A stretch of 17,859 nt of DNA from UBA1738 sp045580145 (lineage in GTDB: Bacteria; Bacillota; Clostridia; UBA1381), in the NCBI GenBank assembly GCA_045580145.1, contig JAZNNI010000008.1, forward strand, positions 1-17,859, read 5' to 3'. This document shows positions 1 through 8,144 of this stretch, in pieces. The notes beneath the pieces were generated by a model. It was given only the letters and a program-made list of their open reading frames with translations, made no database searches and had not been told where the DNA came from. Position 1 is the stretch's first letter. Each line of letters begins with the position of its first letter. A program made the position numbers and the translations under genes.

Positions 1-1205
1 ATATGTATACTCGGTGCAGATGCTTTGAGCTTTACTCCATATCTGCCACCCTGTTTCACAATTTTCGGTTCTTCCAGACTGAGTTCATCAATGGTAGGGG
101 ACACTACACCATATCCGCATTCTTTGACCTGAATAAGCGCAGACGAAATTTTATCATACTCGGTCTTGGTTTTTGAAAGGTCGCGAATCAGCTTAATCAG
201 CGCCTCTTCATTTTTAATTTCAAAGCCTGATTCCTCTCCCAAAATCTGATAAAACAGTTCCTCAGGGGTCAAAACCTCTAAAACCGCATTTCCTTTGCCT
301 AAATTAATCCCTTCAATGTCTGACGAGCGGATAAAATCGTATCCCGACAGGTTTTCGCAAAGCTCACGGATACCCCTTATTTTTTCGATAGGCTGAATTT
401 CATTGATAATTGCCTCGCTAAGCTTTTCAGAAAGCCAATGCTCTTTTTCAAGCTGCATAACCCAACCCGGCATTTTAATTCTGATTTCCTGAAGCGGGAA
501 CTCAAACAAAACAGTTTCAATTATTTTATTAATATCTTCTTCATTAAGCTCCTGACAATTCACCGCAACAACCGGCACTCCGTGCTTTTTTTCAAGCTCC
601 GCCTTTAAAGACCTGCATTCTGTCGAGTGCGGTCTTGCCGAGTTTAAAACAACCACAAATGGCTTATTTATTTCCTTCAGCTCCGCTATAACCCGATTTT
701 CTGCCTGAACATAGCTGTCTCTGTCAATCTCGGTAATTGTGCCGTCAGTTGTTACTACAAGTCCGATTGTTGAGTGGTCGCATATAACCTTTTTTGTCCC
801 AACCTCTGCAGCCTCATAGAACGGTATCGGCTCATCTGACCACGGTGTTGACACCATCCTCGGTGTATCATCCTCAATATACCCCATTGACCCGTCAACA
901 ATATAGCCCACGCAGTCTATCATACGTACTTTCATACGCGCATTGTCGCCAAGACTCACTTCAACCGCTTCGTTTGGAATAAATTTTGGTTCGGTTGTCA
1001 TTATAGTTCTTCCCTGCGCCGACTGCGGAAGCTCATCACGAGTCCGTTCTGCCTGATAAGCATTTTCCATATTCGGAATAACAAGCAAATCCATAAACTT
1101 TTTTATAAATGTAGATTTTCCGGTGCGCACCGGTCCCACTACTCCTATGTATACATCTCCCCCCGAACGCTCCTTTATATCCTGATAAATACTATACTCT
1201 GTCAC
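1..1205 (-). CDS. spoIVA: Stage IV sporulation protein A (SpoIVA), C-terminus outside window
   Basis: SpoIVA is the ATPase that polymerises on the forespore surface as the base layer of the spore coat. Translating the minus strand from the GTG at 1205 gives a protein opening VTEYSIYQDIKERSGGD, with a Walker A motif GPVRTGKS at residues 24-31 (Lys30), TIMTTEPKF with the Thr70-Thr71 pair, and MIDCVGY with Asp97. These positions match those known for the B. subtilis protein. About 401 codons are present; the family is about 490 residues, so the C-terminal part lies left of the window. The GTG start is supported by AGGAGG eight bases upstream and because the conserved N-terminus begins right there. 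Transcription by sigma-E would be expected from the family; I see only a loose promoter match upstream. The gene is direct evidence of an endospore former. Confidence 0.96.
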   Translation of the reverse strand, partial: MTEYSIYQDIKERSGGDVYIGVVGPVRTGKSTFIKKFMDLLVIPNMENAYQAERTRDELPQSAQGRTIMTTEPKFIPNEAVEVSLGDNARMKVRMIDCVGYIVDGSMGYIEDDTPRMVSTPWSDEPIPFYEAAEVGTKKVICDHSTIGLVVTTDGTITEIDRDSYVQAENRVIAELKEINKPFVVVLNSARPHSTECRSLKAELEKKHGVPVVAVNCQELNEEDINKIIETVLFEFPLQEIRIKMPGWVMQLEKEHWLSEKLSEAIINEIQPIEKIRGIRELCENLSGYDFIRSSDIEGINLGKGNAVLEVLTPEELFYQILGEESGFEIKNEEALIKLIRDLSKTKTEYDKISSALIQVKECGYGVVSPTIDELSLEEPKIVKQGGRYGVKLKASAPSIH

Positions 1206-1280
1206 TTGTCGCTCCTCCTTTTTCCATACACATAGTACAGGTTTATTACATATATATTGGCTGCCCTCAGAAATTAGTAC

Positions 1281-1314
1281 AAAAAAATAAGCAATCCCTT
1301 TAGGACTGCTTATT
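1281..1314 (-). terminator. Rho-independent terminator of the Ca2+ ATPase gene
   Basis: On the minus strand a 12-bp stem (arms 1303-1314 and 1286-1297, one G-T pair) with a 5-base loop is followed by a T run. The stop codon of the ATPase gene lies in the loop, so the terminator overlaps the last codons. It separates the ATPase from spoIVA. Confidence 0.85.
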
Positions 1315-3819
1315 TTCACTCTTTTTTGCCGTCACTGCCTTTTGCAGTTCCACAATCACTACCGGCAATATCGAAAAAATTGCAACAATTCCCCAATGCA
1401 ACGGAGTAAGAGGTACTACTTTGAAGATTTTTGCCATAAAGTCTGAGCTTACCACAAAAACCTGTAGCAAAATCCCCACTACAAGCGAAAGAATTAATGC
1501 CTTATTCTCAAAAAATTTCCGATTCATAACCGAGCCTTCACTCCTCATATTAAATGCGTGGAAAAGCTGGGACATTGACAGCACGCAAAATGACATAGTT
1601 CTGCCTATCTCGCACGAGCCGTGTGCATCAAAGATATTATGGCCTATGGAAAATGCCAAAAGTGCCAATGCTCCAATCATTCCACCCTCTATGCATATTT
1701 CCCCCCAAAGTCCGTCTGCAAAAAGATTTTTCTTCGGATTTCGTGGTTTTCTTTCCATAATCCCTTTATCAACAGGGTCAATTCCAAGCGCAAGAGCAGG
1801 CATAGAATCTGTGACAAGATTTACCCACAAAAGTTGGATTGCAAGAAGCGGAGGTTCCCAACCGAACAGCATTCCTACAAAAATCGTTATCACTTCGCCG
1901 ATATTTGAAGATATGAGAAACTGAATTGATTTCTTTATATTTTCAAATATGCCCCTACCCTCTCTTGCTGCATCCACAATCGTTGAAAAATTGTCATCTG
2001 TAAGCACAAGGTCTGATGCTTCACGTGCTACATCCGTTCCTTTTTTACCCATACTACAGCCTATATCTGCCGCTTTTAGTGCCGGAGCATCATTCACCCC
2101 GTCACCCGTCATAGCTACAATCTCACCGTTTTTCTTAAAAGCCTTTATAATACGCATTTTATCCCCGGGAGTTACTCTTGCAAAGATATTATATTCTAAA
2201 ATTTCGCTGTCACTCTTTGTGCGAAGCTCCTCACCCGATACAGCCGCTCCTGAAATACCTATGTTTTTTGCGATTGCCGCAGCCGTAATTTTATTGTCGC
2301 CTGTAATCATTACAGGTCTTATCCCCGCTTTTATACATTCTGAAACCGCCCCTTTAACCTCAGGTCTTGGCGGGTCCATCATTCCTATTAGTCCCAGAAA
2401 AACAAGTCCGTTTTCGCTTATGTTCATACCCGTCGCGTCTTTATATGCAACTGCGATTACCCTGAGCGCCTTCTCGCCCATTTTTCTGACATTTTCCAGA
2501 ATTTTTCGTCTTTTACTCTCGCTAAGCTCACATATCTTTCCATTTTCAATACAATTACTGCACTTTTTAAGCAAAATTTCAGGCGCACCCTTGGTAATCA
2601 CGCGTTTCTTTCCATAATACGAAACCATCACACTCATAAGCTTGCGCTGTGAATCAAACGGCAATTCGCTTATCCTCGGCGATTTGGACATCTCCTTCCC
2701 TGCCTCTATTCCCAGCCGATTCGCCTCGTCAAGTATTGCCTTTTCGGTCGGATTAGTATTTCCATCGCAGCACAAGGTTGCCATTTCAAAAAGCTGAATG
2801 TTATCCTCTGCCCAGCTCTCAGTCACTGTCATTTTATTTTGCGTTAGTGTCCCCGTTTTATCTGCGCAGATAACTGTCGCACTCCCCAACGATTCAACGG
2901 CAGACAGGTGCTTTACTATCGCATTCTTCTTTGCCATTCTCTGCACTCCTATGGCAAGAACTATCGTAACAGTTGCAGGCAAACCTTCCGGTATCGCCGC
3001 AACAGCAAGGCTTACCGATGTCATAAACATCGAAAGCGGTGGAAGCCTTTTCATAATTCCCAAAAAGAAAACCGCAGCACATATTATAAGCGCACCAATT
3101 CCCAAGTGCTTGCCTGTTTTGTCCAGCTTTTTTTGTAAAGGTGTAGGCTCCTCCTCGTCTGCAGAAATAAGCTCGGCAATTCTTCCCATCTCCGTCTCCA
3201 TCCCGATTGCAGTAACAATCGCCTCGCCCTTTCCGTTAGTCACGTTCGTTGAAGAAAAAAGCATATTGCGTCGTTCTGCCAAAGGTATGAATTCATTTAG
3301 CACACAGCCACTTTCCTTGGACACAGGCATTGCCTCGCCTGTAAGCGCCGATTCATCAACTTCAAGGTTGATTGACTTTATAAGCCTTGCATCTGCACTG
3401 ACACAGTCACCCGTATTTAAAATCAAAACGTCCCCAACTCTGACATCTTCGGCATCGACTATTATCTCTGTTCCCTTACGTCTTACCATAGCTTTCGGCG
3501 CGGACATTTTTTTAAGTGCCAAAAGTGCATTGTCTGCCTTGGTTTCCTCAACCACTCCTAAGATTGCATTCAATACTACTATTACAAGTATTATTATCGG
3601 GTCTAAAAAATCCCCGTCTTTACCAATCAATGAAATTGCAAAGGAAACACCTGCTGCAATCAGCAGTATGACTATCATAAAATCCGAAAATTGAGAGAAA
3701 AAGCGAGACAAAAGGCTGCGTCTTTTCTTTTGATACAGGCGATTTTTCACTGTATTATCATAGCGCTGCCCCGATATGTACTTTATCGCCTCTTCAGGCG
3801 TCATAGCGTGAAAATTCAT
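1300..3819 (-). CDS. Calcium-transporting P-type ATPase (P2A, SERCA-like)
   Basis: An 839-residue P-type ATPase, predicted to pump Ca2+ across the cell membrane using ATP. In order it has the N-terminal cation ATPase segment (MTPEEAIKYI), the actuator motif TGE at residues 160-162, M4 with PEGLP (Glu278), the phosphorylation site DKTGT (Asp320), KGAPE in the nucleotide domain, MITGDN and the hinge TGDGVNDAPAL. Comparison with SERCA shows M4 VAAIPE, M5 NIGE and M6 NLVTD all present, so most ligands of both Ca sites are kept; the M8 Glu (E908 of SERCA) is replaced by Gln in SQLFHAFN, as in many bacterial and PMCA-type pumps. I chose the ATG at 3819 because AAAGGA lies nine bases before it; an ATG seven codons upstream (3840) has no ribosome binding site. 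Mn2+ transport is a possible alternative for this family. Confidence 0.93.
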   Translation of the reverse strand: MNFHAMTPEEAIKYISGQRYDNTVKNRLYQKKRRSLLSRFFSQFSDFMIVILLIAAGVSFAISLIGKDGDFLDPIIILVIVVLNAILGVVEETKADNALLALKKMSAPKAMVRRKGTEIIVDAEDVRVGDVLILNTGDCVSADARLIKSINLEVDESALTGEAMPVSKESGCVLNEFIPLAERRNMLFSSTNVTNGKGEAIVTAIGMETEMGRIAELISADEEEPTPLQKKLDKTGKHLGIGALIICAAVFFLGIMKRLPPLSMFMTSVSLAVAAIPEGLPATVTIVLAIGVQRMAKKNAIVKHLSAVESLGSATVICADKTGTLTQNKMTVTESWAEDNIQLFEMATLCCDGNTNPTEKAILDEANRLGIEAGKEMSKSPRISELPFDSQRKLMSVMVSYYGKKRVITKGAPEILLKKCSNCIENGKICELSESKRRKILENVRKMGEKALRVIAVAYKDATGMNISENGLVFLGLIGMMDPPRPEVKGAVSECIKAGIRPVMITGDNKITAAAIAKNIGISGAAVSGEELRTKSDSEILEYNIFARVTPGDKMRIIKAFKKNGEIVAMTGDGVNDAPALKAADIGCSMGKKGTDVAREASDLVLTDDNFSTIVDAAREGRGIFENIKKSIQFLISSNIGEVITIFVGMLFGWEPPLLAIQLLWVNLVTDSMPALALGIDPVDKGIMERKPRNPKKNLFADGLWGEICIEGGMIGALALLAFSIGHNIFDAHGSCEIGRTMSFCVLSMSQLFHAFNMRSEGSVMNRKFFENKALILSLVVGILLQVFVVSSDFMAKIFKVVPLTPLHWGIVAIFSILPVVIVELQKAVTAKKSENKQS

Positions 3820-3900
3820 ATAAATCAATCCTTTATGCATTATCTTATTAACATTACTATGTGTTTTATGGGTTATTATGCAAATTTTTTTATGTCCCTA

Positions 3901-3928
3901 TTGCATTTGTCAAATTTTGTGGTATACT
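3901..3928 (+). promoter_or_regulatory. Extended -10 promoter for the RAYT-like gene
   Basis: TTGCAT (3901-3906), a 16-base spacer and TATACT (3923-3928) preceded by TGG, an extended -10 element. It lies about 70 bases upstream of the ATG at 4000. Confidence 0.65.
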
Positions 3929-3999
3929 ATATTTAAGGGACAAATAATTTTCAGTTTTGAAGTTATTTGTGTTTCAAAAAAATATAAAGGGGTGGCTTT

Positions 4000-4812
4000 A
4001 TGGCAAGAAAAGGACGAATCCAAAGCAAAACGGGGATATATCATATATTACTCAGGGGAGTAAATCAGCTTTTTTGCAGGGCAGAGGACTATGCAGAATT
4101 TACCCAAACTCTAAAGCGATATATACCTGATGGTAATATCAAAATTTACGCTTACACACTTTTAAAAAATAGAGTGCATCTCGTAATTGATGCAGGCGAT
4201 GATGTCGGCAAGGCGTTAAAGCCGATTTGCACAAGCTATGCAAGATATTTTAACCGCACCCACGGTGAAATCGGAAAGCTTTTTTATGACCGCTTTAAAA
4301 GCGAGCCTATAGACACAGACGAAGATTTAAAAGCCGTTGTCGCTTTTGTTAATTCGATTTCGCAAAAATGCCAAGCTGACTATCCTTATTGCTCGCTATC
4401 TGCCGCAAATAGCGACTTAGTATACGCAGGCAAGCTTACCCTCAGTGAGCAAAAAAGCACAGCTATTACATCAATGTTTATAGAGGACTTTGATTGCCTT
4501 TCTCAAAAAGAACTCAGTCAGTACATATTTGATTTGTGTGGCATTATGCCCAAGGATTTTAAGGGTCTTTCAAAAGATGACCTTAACACAGCCCTTGAAA
4601 AGCTGACAAAGAAGCGCTGGATAGCACGCACTAAACTCTATGAAATCCTTGGCATCAAAAAAGTAGCCGAATCAAATCCAATCAAAAGCGACGAACCTAA
4701 GCCGAAAGTATCAAAGAAACAAGAACCCAAACCAAAGGCGCAAAAGAAGGAAGAACCACAACCTGAGCCGAAGCGCGAACAGAGGCGTGAGCTTAGTGTA
4801 TGGCTTCTTTAG
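4000..4812 (+). CDS. RAYT/IS200-like Y1 transposase-domain protein, probably catalytically dead
   Basis: 270 residues. The N-terminal 125 residues follow the REP-associated/IS200-like (Y1, COG1943-type) transposase pattern: IYHILLRGVNQLF at 13-25, then KNRVHLVID at 56-64, SYARYFNRTHGEIGKLFYDRFKS at 79-101, and a segment DLKAVVAFVNSISQK where family members have a 'YI..NPV' helix. In active enzymes the middle motif is His-x-His; here the first His is Arg58 and only His60 remains. The usual catalytic Tyr position appears to be Phe116. The middle (150-225) resembles the degenerate helix-turn-helix tail of clostridial family members, and the last 45 residues are a Lys/Glu/Pro-rich tail. The start has AAAGGGG upstream. 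The stop codon overlaps the ribosome binding site of the next gene. No flanking terminal repeats are apparent, so a domesticated nucleic-acid-binding protein is more likely than a live transposase. Confidence 0.8.
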   Translation: MARKGRIQSKTGIYHILLRGVNQLFCRAEDYAEFTQTLKRYIPDGNIKIYAYTLLKNRVHLVIDAGDDVGKALKPICTSYARYFNRTHGEIGKLFYDRFKSEPIDTDEDLKAVVAFVNSISQKCQADYPYCSLSAANSDLVYAGKLTLSEQKSTAITSMFIEDFDCLSQKELSQYIFDLCGIMPKDFKGLSKDDLNTALEKLTKKRWIARTKLYEILGIKKVAESNPIKSDEPKPKVSKKQEPKPKAQKKEEPQPEPKREQRRELSVWLL

Positions 4813-4821
4813 GAGGATATT

Positions 4822-5391
4822 ATGAACAAAACATCATTTAAATATACCATCTGGTGGCAGCTTATAAGACCTGTCAAAAATTATGCCACAACAGCACTTT
4901 TCTTTGTGATGTTCTGGCTTTTAACAATTAATCTGTGGACATCTAAGGCAGGCTCGTATATCTTCTCGGCAGCAGGTATCATATCATACTTCTTTTCAGT
5001 CTATAATTCGGGCTTTGACGCAGCTTCAGATGATAAAAAAAGCTGTTCACTCCTTAAATCAAAATGGTACAAAGGTATTTTTCTGCCTGTCCTTTTGACA
5101 GCCTTCAATATTTTGATTACAATAATTTTTAAGTGTAGCTGGACCTTCGGCACAACCGACGGATATATTTCAAATGGCTGGTCATTAACAGGAAATATCC
5201 TCGCAATAATGTGGTTTTCTCCTTATAAGACCATTGGCGGAATTGAGCGCGGAAATATTGAGCTGCTTGGCTATATTATTATGCTTATATTACCATATAT
5301 TGCATCTTTCCTCGGCTATTTGGCAGGATACAAAAATTTTGACATCTACGGAAAATTAAATTCTCTGGCATACGAAAAAAAGAAGGATTAA
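4822..5391 (+). CDS. Multi-pass membrane protein of unknown function
   Basis: I do not recognise this 189-residue protein. It has four clear hydrophobic segments, roughly residues 22-38, 46-61, 85-103 and 149-168, with a possible weaker one near 121-133, and a Lys-rich C-terminal end (YEKKKD) that would favour a cytoplasmic tail. It starts nine bases after the RAYT-like gene, and its AGGAGG begins inside that gene's stop codon, so the two are probably translated together from one mRNA. A strong terminator follows. The N-terminus (YTIWWQLIRPVKNYATTALFF) is amphipathic before the first membrane pass. No catalytic motif, transporter signature or signal peptidase site is visible. Its link to a DNA-binding-type partner is by position only. 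Confidence 0.75.
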   Translation: MNKTSFKYTIWWQLIRPVKNYATTALFFVMFWLLTINLWTSKAGSYIFSAAGIISYFFSVYNSGFDAASDDKKSCSLLKSKWYKGIFLPVLLTAFNILITIIFKCSWTFGTTDGYISNGWSLTGNILAIMWFSPYKTIGGIERGNIELLGYIIMLILPYIASFLGYLAGYKNFDIYGKLNSLAYEKKKD

Positions 5392-5411
5392 TTTAAAATT
5401 TTTACAGCACA

Positions 5412-5444
5412 AAAGTCTGCGATACCTTATTCGCAGACTTTTTA
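5412..5444 (+). terminator. Rho-independent terminator after the RAYT-like/membrane pair
   Basis: Perfect 11-bp stem AAAGTCTGCGA / TCGCAGACTTT (5412-5422 with 5431-5441), 8-base loop, then a T run. Confidence 0.9.
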
Positions 5445-5512
5445 ATTAGTTTAGGAAATTGCATCTAACAATACTTCTATTAAAAACCTTTTATCATATA
5501 ATAGGAAGAAAC

Positions 5513-5776
5513 TCAGACAATCCGCAGGATAACAAACAACCCAATACACAAGAGTGCTATTCCTGCTGACAAAAATCCCATCTTTAGCCTTGAGTTACTT
5601 TTTAAATTCTCAACAGGTATTTTTTTGTTCATATATTTTTCCACAATCCGCTCCGCCTCAAGTATTAAGCCTGTATCATTTTCCTCGGCAGAATCCTTCA
5701 AAAACAAAATCGCCTGCGAAATCATATCCGAATTTATATTTTTTAATATGACAACCCTATGAGTAGTGTTTTTCAT
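5513..5776 (-). CDS. Small single-TM protein, unknown function
   Basis: 87 residues. A polar N-terminal part (THRVVILKNINSDMISQAILFLKDSAEEND, then an acidic/basic helix to about residue 60) is followed by one strongly hydrophobic segment at residues 67-86 that ends the protein, so it looks tail-anchored with the N-terminal part in the cytoplasm. The ATG has AAAGGGG nine bases upstream. It is a stand-alone gene, convergent with the membrane-protein gene at 4822 and divergent from yabE. I recognise no domain. The codon use and ribosome binding site suggest it is real rather than chance. Confidence 0.65.
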   Translation of the reverse strand: MKNTTHRVVILKNINSDMISQAILFLKDSAEENDTGLILEAERIVEKYMNKKIPVENLKSNSRLKMGFLSAGIALLCIGLFVILRIV

Positions 5777-6071
5777 ACCAAAATTCCCCTTTCATATCCT
5801 ATATGTAGTGTTTTTAATATTAACATTTTTGTAATATTTGTTTTTTATCATTGCTTGTGACTATTATGGTACAATATTGCGTATTCTATACCATTTTTGC
5901 TTTATTTTTGCCCAAATTCCAATAAAAAAGTGGGAAAAACATTGATTAGCCAAAACCTTCCACATTATTAGCAGGGCAAAAATATAGTGCAATATGACCA
6001 AAAAATATGAGTTTTTATGTAGATTTTTGCAACCCTTTTCGTCGATATGCAACAATTTTGTAATAAAATGC
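5777..6071. other. Gene-free AT-rich spacer
   Basis: About 295 bases between the small TM protein (leftward) and the yabE promoter. An extended -10-like TGGTACAAT occurs near 5866-5877 on the plus strand without a convincing -35. A 63-codon open frame on the minus strand (5864-6055) has no ribosome binding site and looks like chance. I see no clear hairpin or repeat. Confidence 0.5.
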
Positions 6072-6100
6072 TTGACTTGGACATAATATAGTTATATAAT
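6072..6100 (+). promoter_or_regulatory. Sigma-A promoter of the yabE-like gene
   Basis: TTGACT (6072-6077), 17-base spacer, perfect TATAAT (6095-6100), ending 28 bases before the ATG at 6129, with AGGAGG at 6115-6120. Confidence 0.92.
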
Positions 6101-6128
6101 ATGCGGGAAGGTATAGGAGGAAAGAAAA

Positions 6129-7187
6129 ATGTTTTTTAATAAAAAAAGCAATAAATCCGTAAGCCTGCTTATGCGATTTACTGCCGTATTTATGTCAGTA
6201 GTCATCTTCAGCCTATTGACCGGTGCCGTTATTGACCTTCAGTCAAAAAAGGTTACATTGGTTATGGTTGATGCATTTGCTGACAGCGAGAAAACACAGG
6301 AACTGACCACCAGACAAAACACCGTGTCCGAATTTTTGGACGAAAACAACATAGTTCTCGGAGAATTTGACAGAGCGAGTATGCTTATGGAAGATGAGCT
6401 GTATAGCGGAGCAAGACTCGTTATAAGAAAAGGAAGAAACTTTACACTTAATATTGACGGCAATATCGAAATAATAACAACAACGAAAAAGACTATCCGC
6501 GAAGCCTTTGAAGAGGCAGGCGTTTCCCTCGGCGAAGCCGACAGGGTCGAGCCGGAGCTTGATACATTCGTTACTGAAGATATGAACGTCAGCGTTTTCA
6601 GAGTTTTATCGTCAGAAGTTACCGTTGATAAGGAAATTGCATTTTCAAGCAAAGAGGTTTCTGACCCAACCCTCGCAAAGGGCAAAACAAGAATTAAAAC
6701 ACGCGGAGTCAATGGACTTTTGCGGACAACCTATTTGGTTACAACAGAAAATGGCTTGGAAACAAAGCGCGAGGTTATTTCCGAGACCAGAGTAAAAGAA
6801 CCTGTAACTCAAGTGGTTGCTGTCGGAACAAAGGCTGTTTCTTCCGCAGGCAAAAAGACGGTAGTTACAAATGCCGGAAAGACGCTTAACTACTCAAAGA
6901 AATTGACCGTTACTGCGACTGCATACACAGCTCCTGCAGGCAAAAAAACCGCCTCCGGAAGAGTTGCGCAGTATGGAGTTATCGCAGTTGACCCGAAGGT
7001 TATCCCTTACGGCACAAAGCTCTATGTCGAGTCTACCGACGACGGAAAATCCTGGTCTTACGGATACTGCGTCGCAGGTGATACAGGCGGAGCAATAAAG
7101 GGTAATAAAATTGACCTTTTCTATAATTCCAGAAGCCAGTGCTTGCAATTTGGCAGAAGAAGTGCTATAGTATATGTATTAAACTGA
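6129..7187 (+). CDS. yabE: YabE-like cell-wall protein: DUF348, G5 and 3D domains
   Basis: 352 residues. One N-terminal membrane segment or signal anchor (about 13-36) puts the rest outside the cell. Two DUF348 (ubiquitin-like) repeats follow, about 42-100 (VSEFLDENNIVLGEFD) and 108-158 (TIREAFEEAGVSLGEAD), then a G5 domain (160-234) and a C-terminal 3D domain (about 258-351). The three conserved aspartates are present: Asp288 in AVDPKVIPYGTKLYV, Asp318 and Asp329 in AGDTGGAIKGNKIDLF. The 3D fold is a double-psi beta-barrel related to MltA, so a lytic transglycosylase-like action on peptidoglycan, as in Rpf/Sps-type wall remodelling, is the likely role. The next gene is rsmA, the same order as yabE-rnmV-ksgA in Bacillus, but rnmV is absent here. 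It has its own sigma-A promoter and terminator. Confidence 0.9.
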   Translation: MFFNKKSNKSVSLLMRFTAVFMSVVIFSLLTGAVIDLQSKKVTLVMVDAFADSEKTQELTTRQNTVSEFLDENNIVLGEFDRASMLMEDELYSGARLVIRKGRNFTLNIDGNIEIITTTKKTIREAFEEAGVSLGEADRVEPELDTFVTEDMNVSVFRVLSSEVTVDKEIAFSSKEVSDPTLAKGKTRIKTRGVNGLLRTTYLVTTENGLETKREVISETRVKEPVTQVVAVGTKAVSSAGKKTVVTNAGKTLNYSKKLTVTATAYTAPAGKKTASGRVAQYGVIAVDPKVIPYGTKLYVESTDDGKSWSYGYCVAGDTGGAIKGNKIDLFYNSRSQCLQFGRRSAIVYVLN

Positions 7188-7188
7188 G

Positions 7189-7219
7189 AATGAGGATGAT
7201 TAAATCATCCTCATTTTTT
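7189..7219 (+). terminator. Terminator between yabE and rsmA
   Basis: Perfect 12-bp stem AATGAGGATGAT / ATCATCCTCATT (7189-7200, 7204-7215), 3-base loop, six Ts. It begins two bases after the yabE stop codon, so rsmA must depend on read-through or on a promoter that I could not place. Confidence 0.9.
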
Positions 7220-7233
7220 AAAGAGGTAAAAAT

Positions 7234-8091
7234 ATGGATTTAACATCACCTAAGGTAATAAAACAAATTTGCGAAATGTTTGATTTTGGCTTTTCAAAAG
7301 GGCTGGGACAGAACTTTCTTTTAGACTCATCAGTTCTTGACAAAATTGTAGCTGCCGCAGAGATAGAAGACGGTGTTCTTGAGGTAGGACCCGGTTTCGG
7401 AGTTCTTACTAAACGACTTGCCGAAACGGGTAAAAAAGTAGTCTCAGTAGAAGTCGACAACCGCCTTATCCCTATTCTTGACTATACCCTCGGGGAGTTT
7501 GATAATGTCAAGGTAATAGAAAAGGATATATTGAAAACCAATATAAAGGAGCTTATTAAAGCGGAATTTGGAGAAAAACGCATAAGTGTAGCCGCAAACC
7601 TACCATATTACATCACAACGCCTATAATAACACGCCTTATCGAAGAACAACTACCTCTTAAAAATATAGTGGTAATGGTGCAAAAGGAAGTTGCAGAGCG
7701 TATCTCGGCAAAACCCGGAAAGAAGGACTACGGCGCCATAAGTGTACTTTGCCAATACTACACGAACCCGCGTCTTGTTACCATCGTTCCTGCCGGTAGC
7801 TTCTACCCCGCGCCGAAGGTTGATTCTGCCGTTCTTTGTATGGAAGTCTGCGACACACCAAATGCTTCGGTCAAAGATACAAAGCTGTTTTTCAAGGTCG
7901 TAAAGGCCGCCTTTGCACAGCGTAGAAAAACCCTTTTAAACTGTCTTTCAAGTGGCTTTAGTGTAGACAAAGCGCGCTTATCAGAAATTTTGGAGTCGGT
8001 ATCAATCGAGCCGTCCGTACGAGGCGAAAAGCTCGGTCTTTCTGACTTTGCAAAAATTGCAGATGCTTTTTGGGATGCAGATATTTCATAA
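7234..8091 (+). CDS. rsmA: 16S rRNA A1518/A1519 N6-dimethyltransferase RsmA (KsgA)
   Basis: 285 residues, the normal size for RsmA, which dimethylates two adjacent adenines in helix 45 of 16S rRNA using S-adenosylmethionine during small-subunit assembly. Visible motifs are KGLGQNFLLD (22-31), SAM motif I EVGPGFG (50-56), the acidic SVEVD after strand 2 (Glu73), KDIL (Asp98) and the catalytic NLPYY at 122-126. The C-terminal domain has the family's AFAQRRKTLLN segment. In RsmA the first motif is QNFL as here; methyltransferases of the Erm resistance family share the fold, but the chromosomal context beside yabE and the QNFL/NLPYYITTP pattern fit RsmA. The ATG is preceded by GAGG at seven bases. 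Confidence 0.97.
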   Translation: MDLTSPKVIKQICEMFDFGFSKGLGQNFLLDSSVLDKIVAAAEIEDGVLEVGPGFGVLTKRLAETGKKVVSVEVDNRLIPILDYTLGEFDNVKVIEKDILKTNIKELIKAEFGEKRISVAANLPYYITTPIITRLIEEQLPLKNIVVMVQKEVAERISAKPGKKDYGAISVLCQYYTNPRLVTIVPAGSFYPAPKVDSAVLCMEVCDTPNASVKDTKLFFKVVKAAFAQRRKTLLNCLSSGFSVDKARLSEILESVSIEPSVRGEKLGLSDFAKIADAFWDADIS

Positions 8092-8107
8092 TCACTAAAC
8101 TTTTCAC

Positions 8108-8141
8108 AAAAAAACTGCGGATTTTATTATCCGCAGTTTTT
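8108..8141. terminator. Bidirectional terminator between rsmA and the SLH protein gene
   Basis: Stem AAAACTGCGGAT (8111-8122) with ATCCGCAGTTTT (8129-8140), 6-base loop, flanked by an A run on the left and Ts on the right, so it can end both the rightward rsmA transcript and the leftward surface-protein operon. Confidence 0.9.
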
Positions 8142-8144
8142 ATT

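Noticed and set aside
1421..3694. Several long plus-strand open frames opposite the Ca2+ ATPase gene
   Set aside because: They are antisense to a full-length conserved gene and show no domains of their own.
4000..4812. Active insertion sequence of the IS200 type
   Set aside because: The HUH motif and Tyr appear lost, and no terminal hairpins or REP-like repeats flank the gene.
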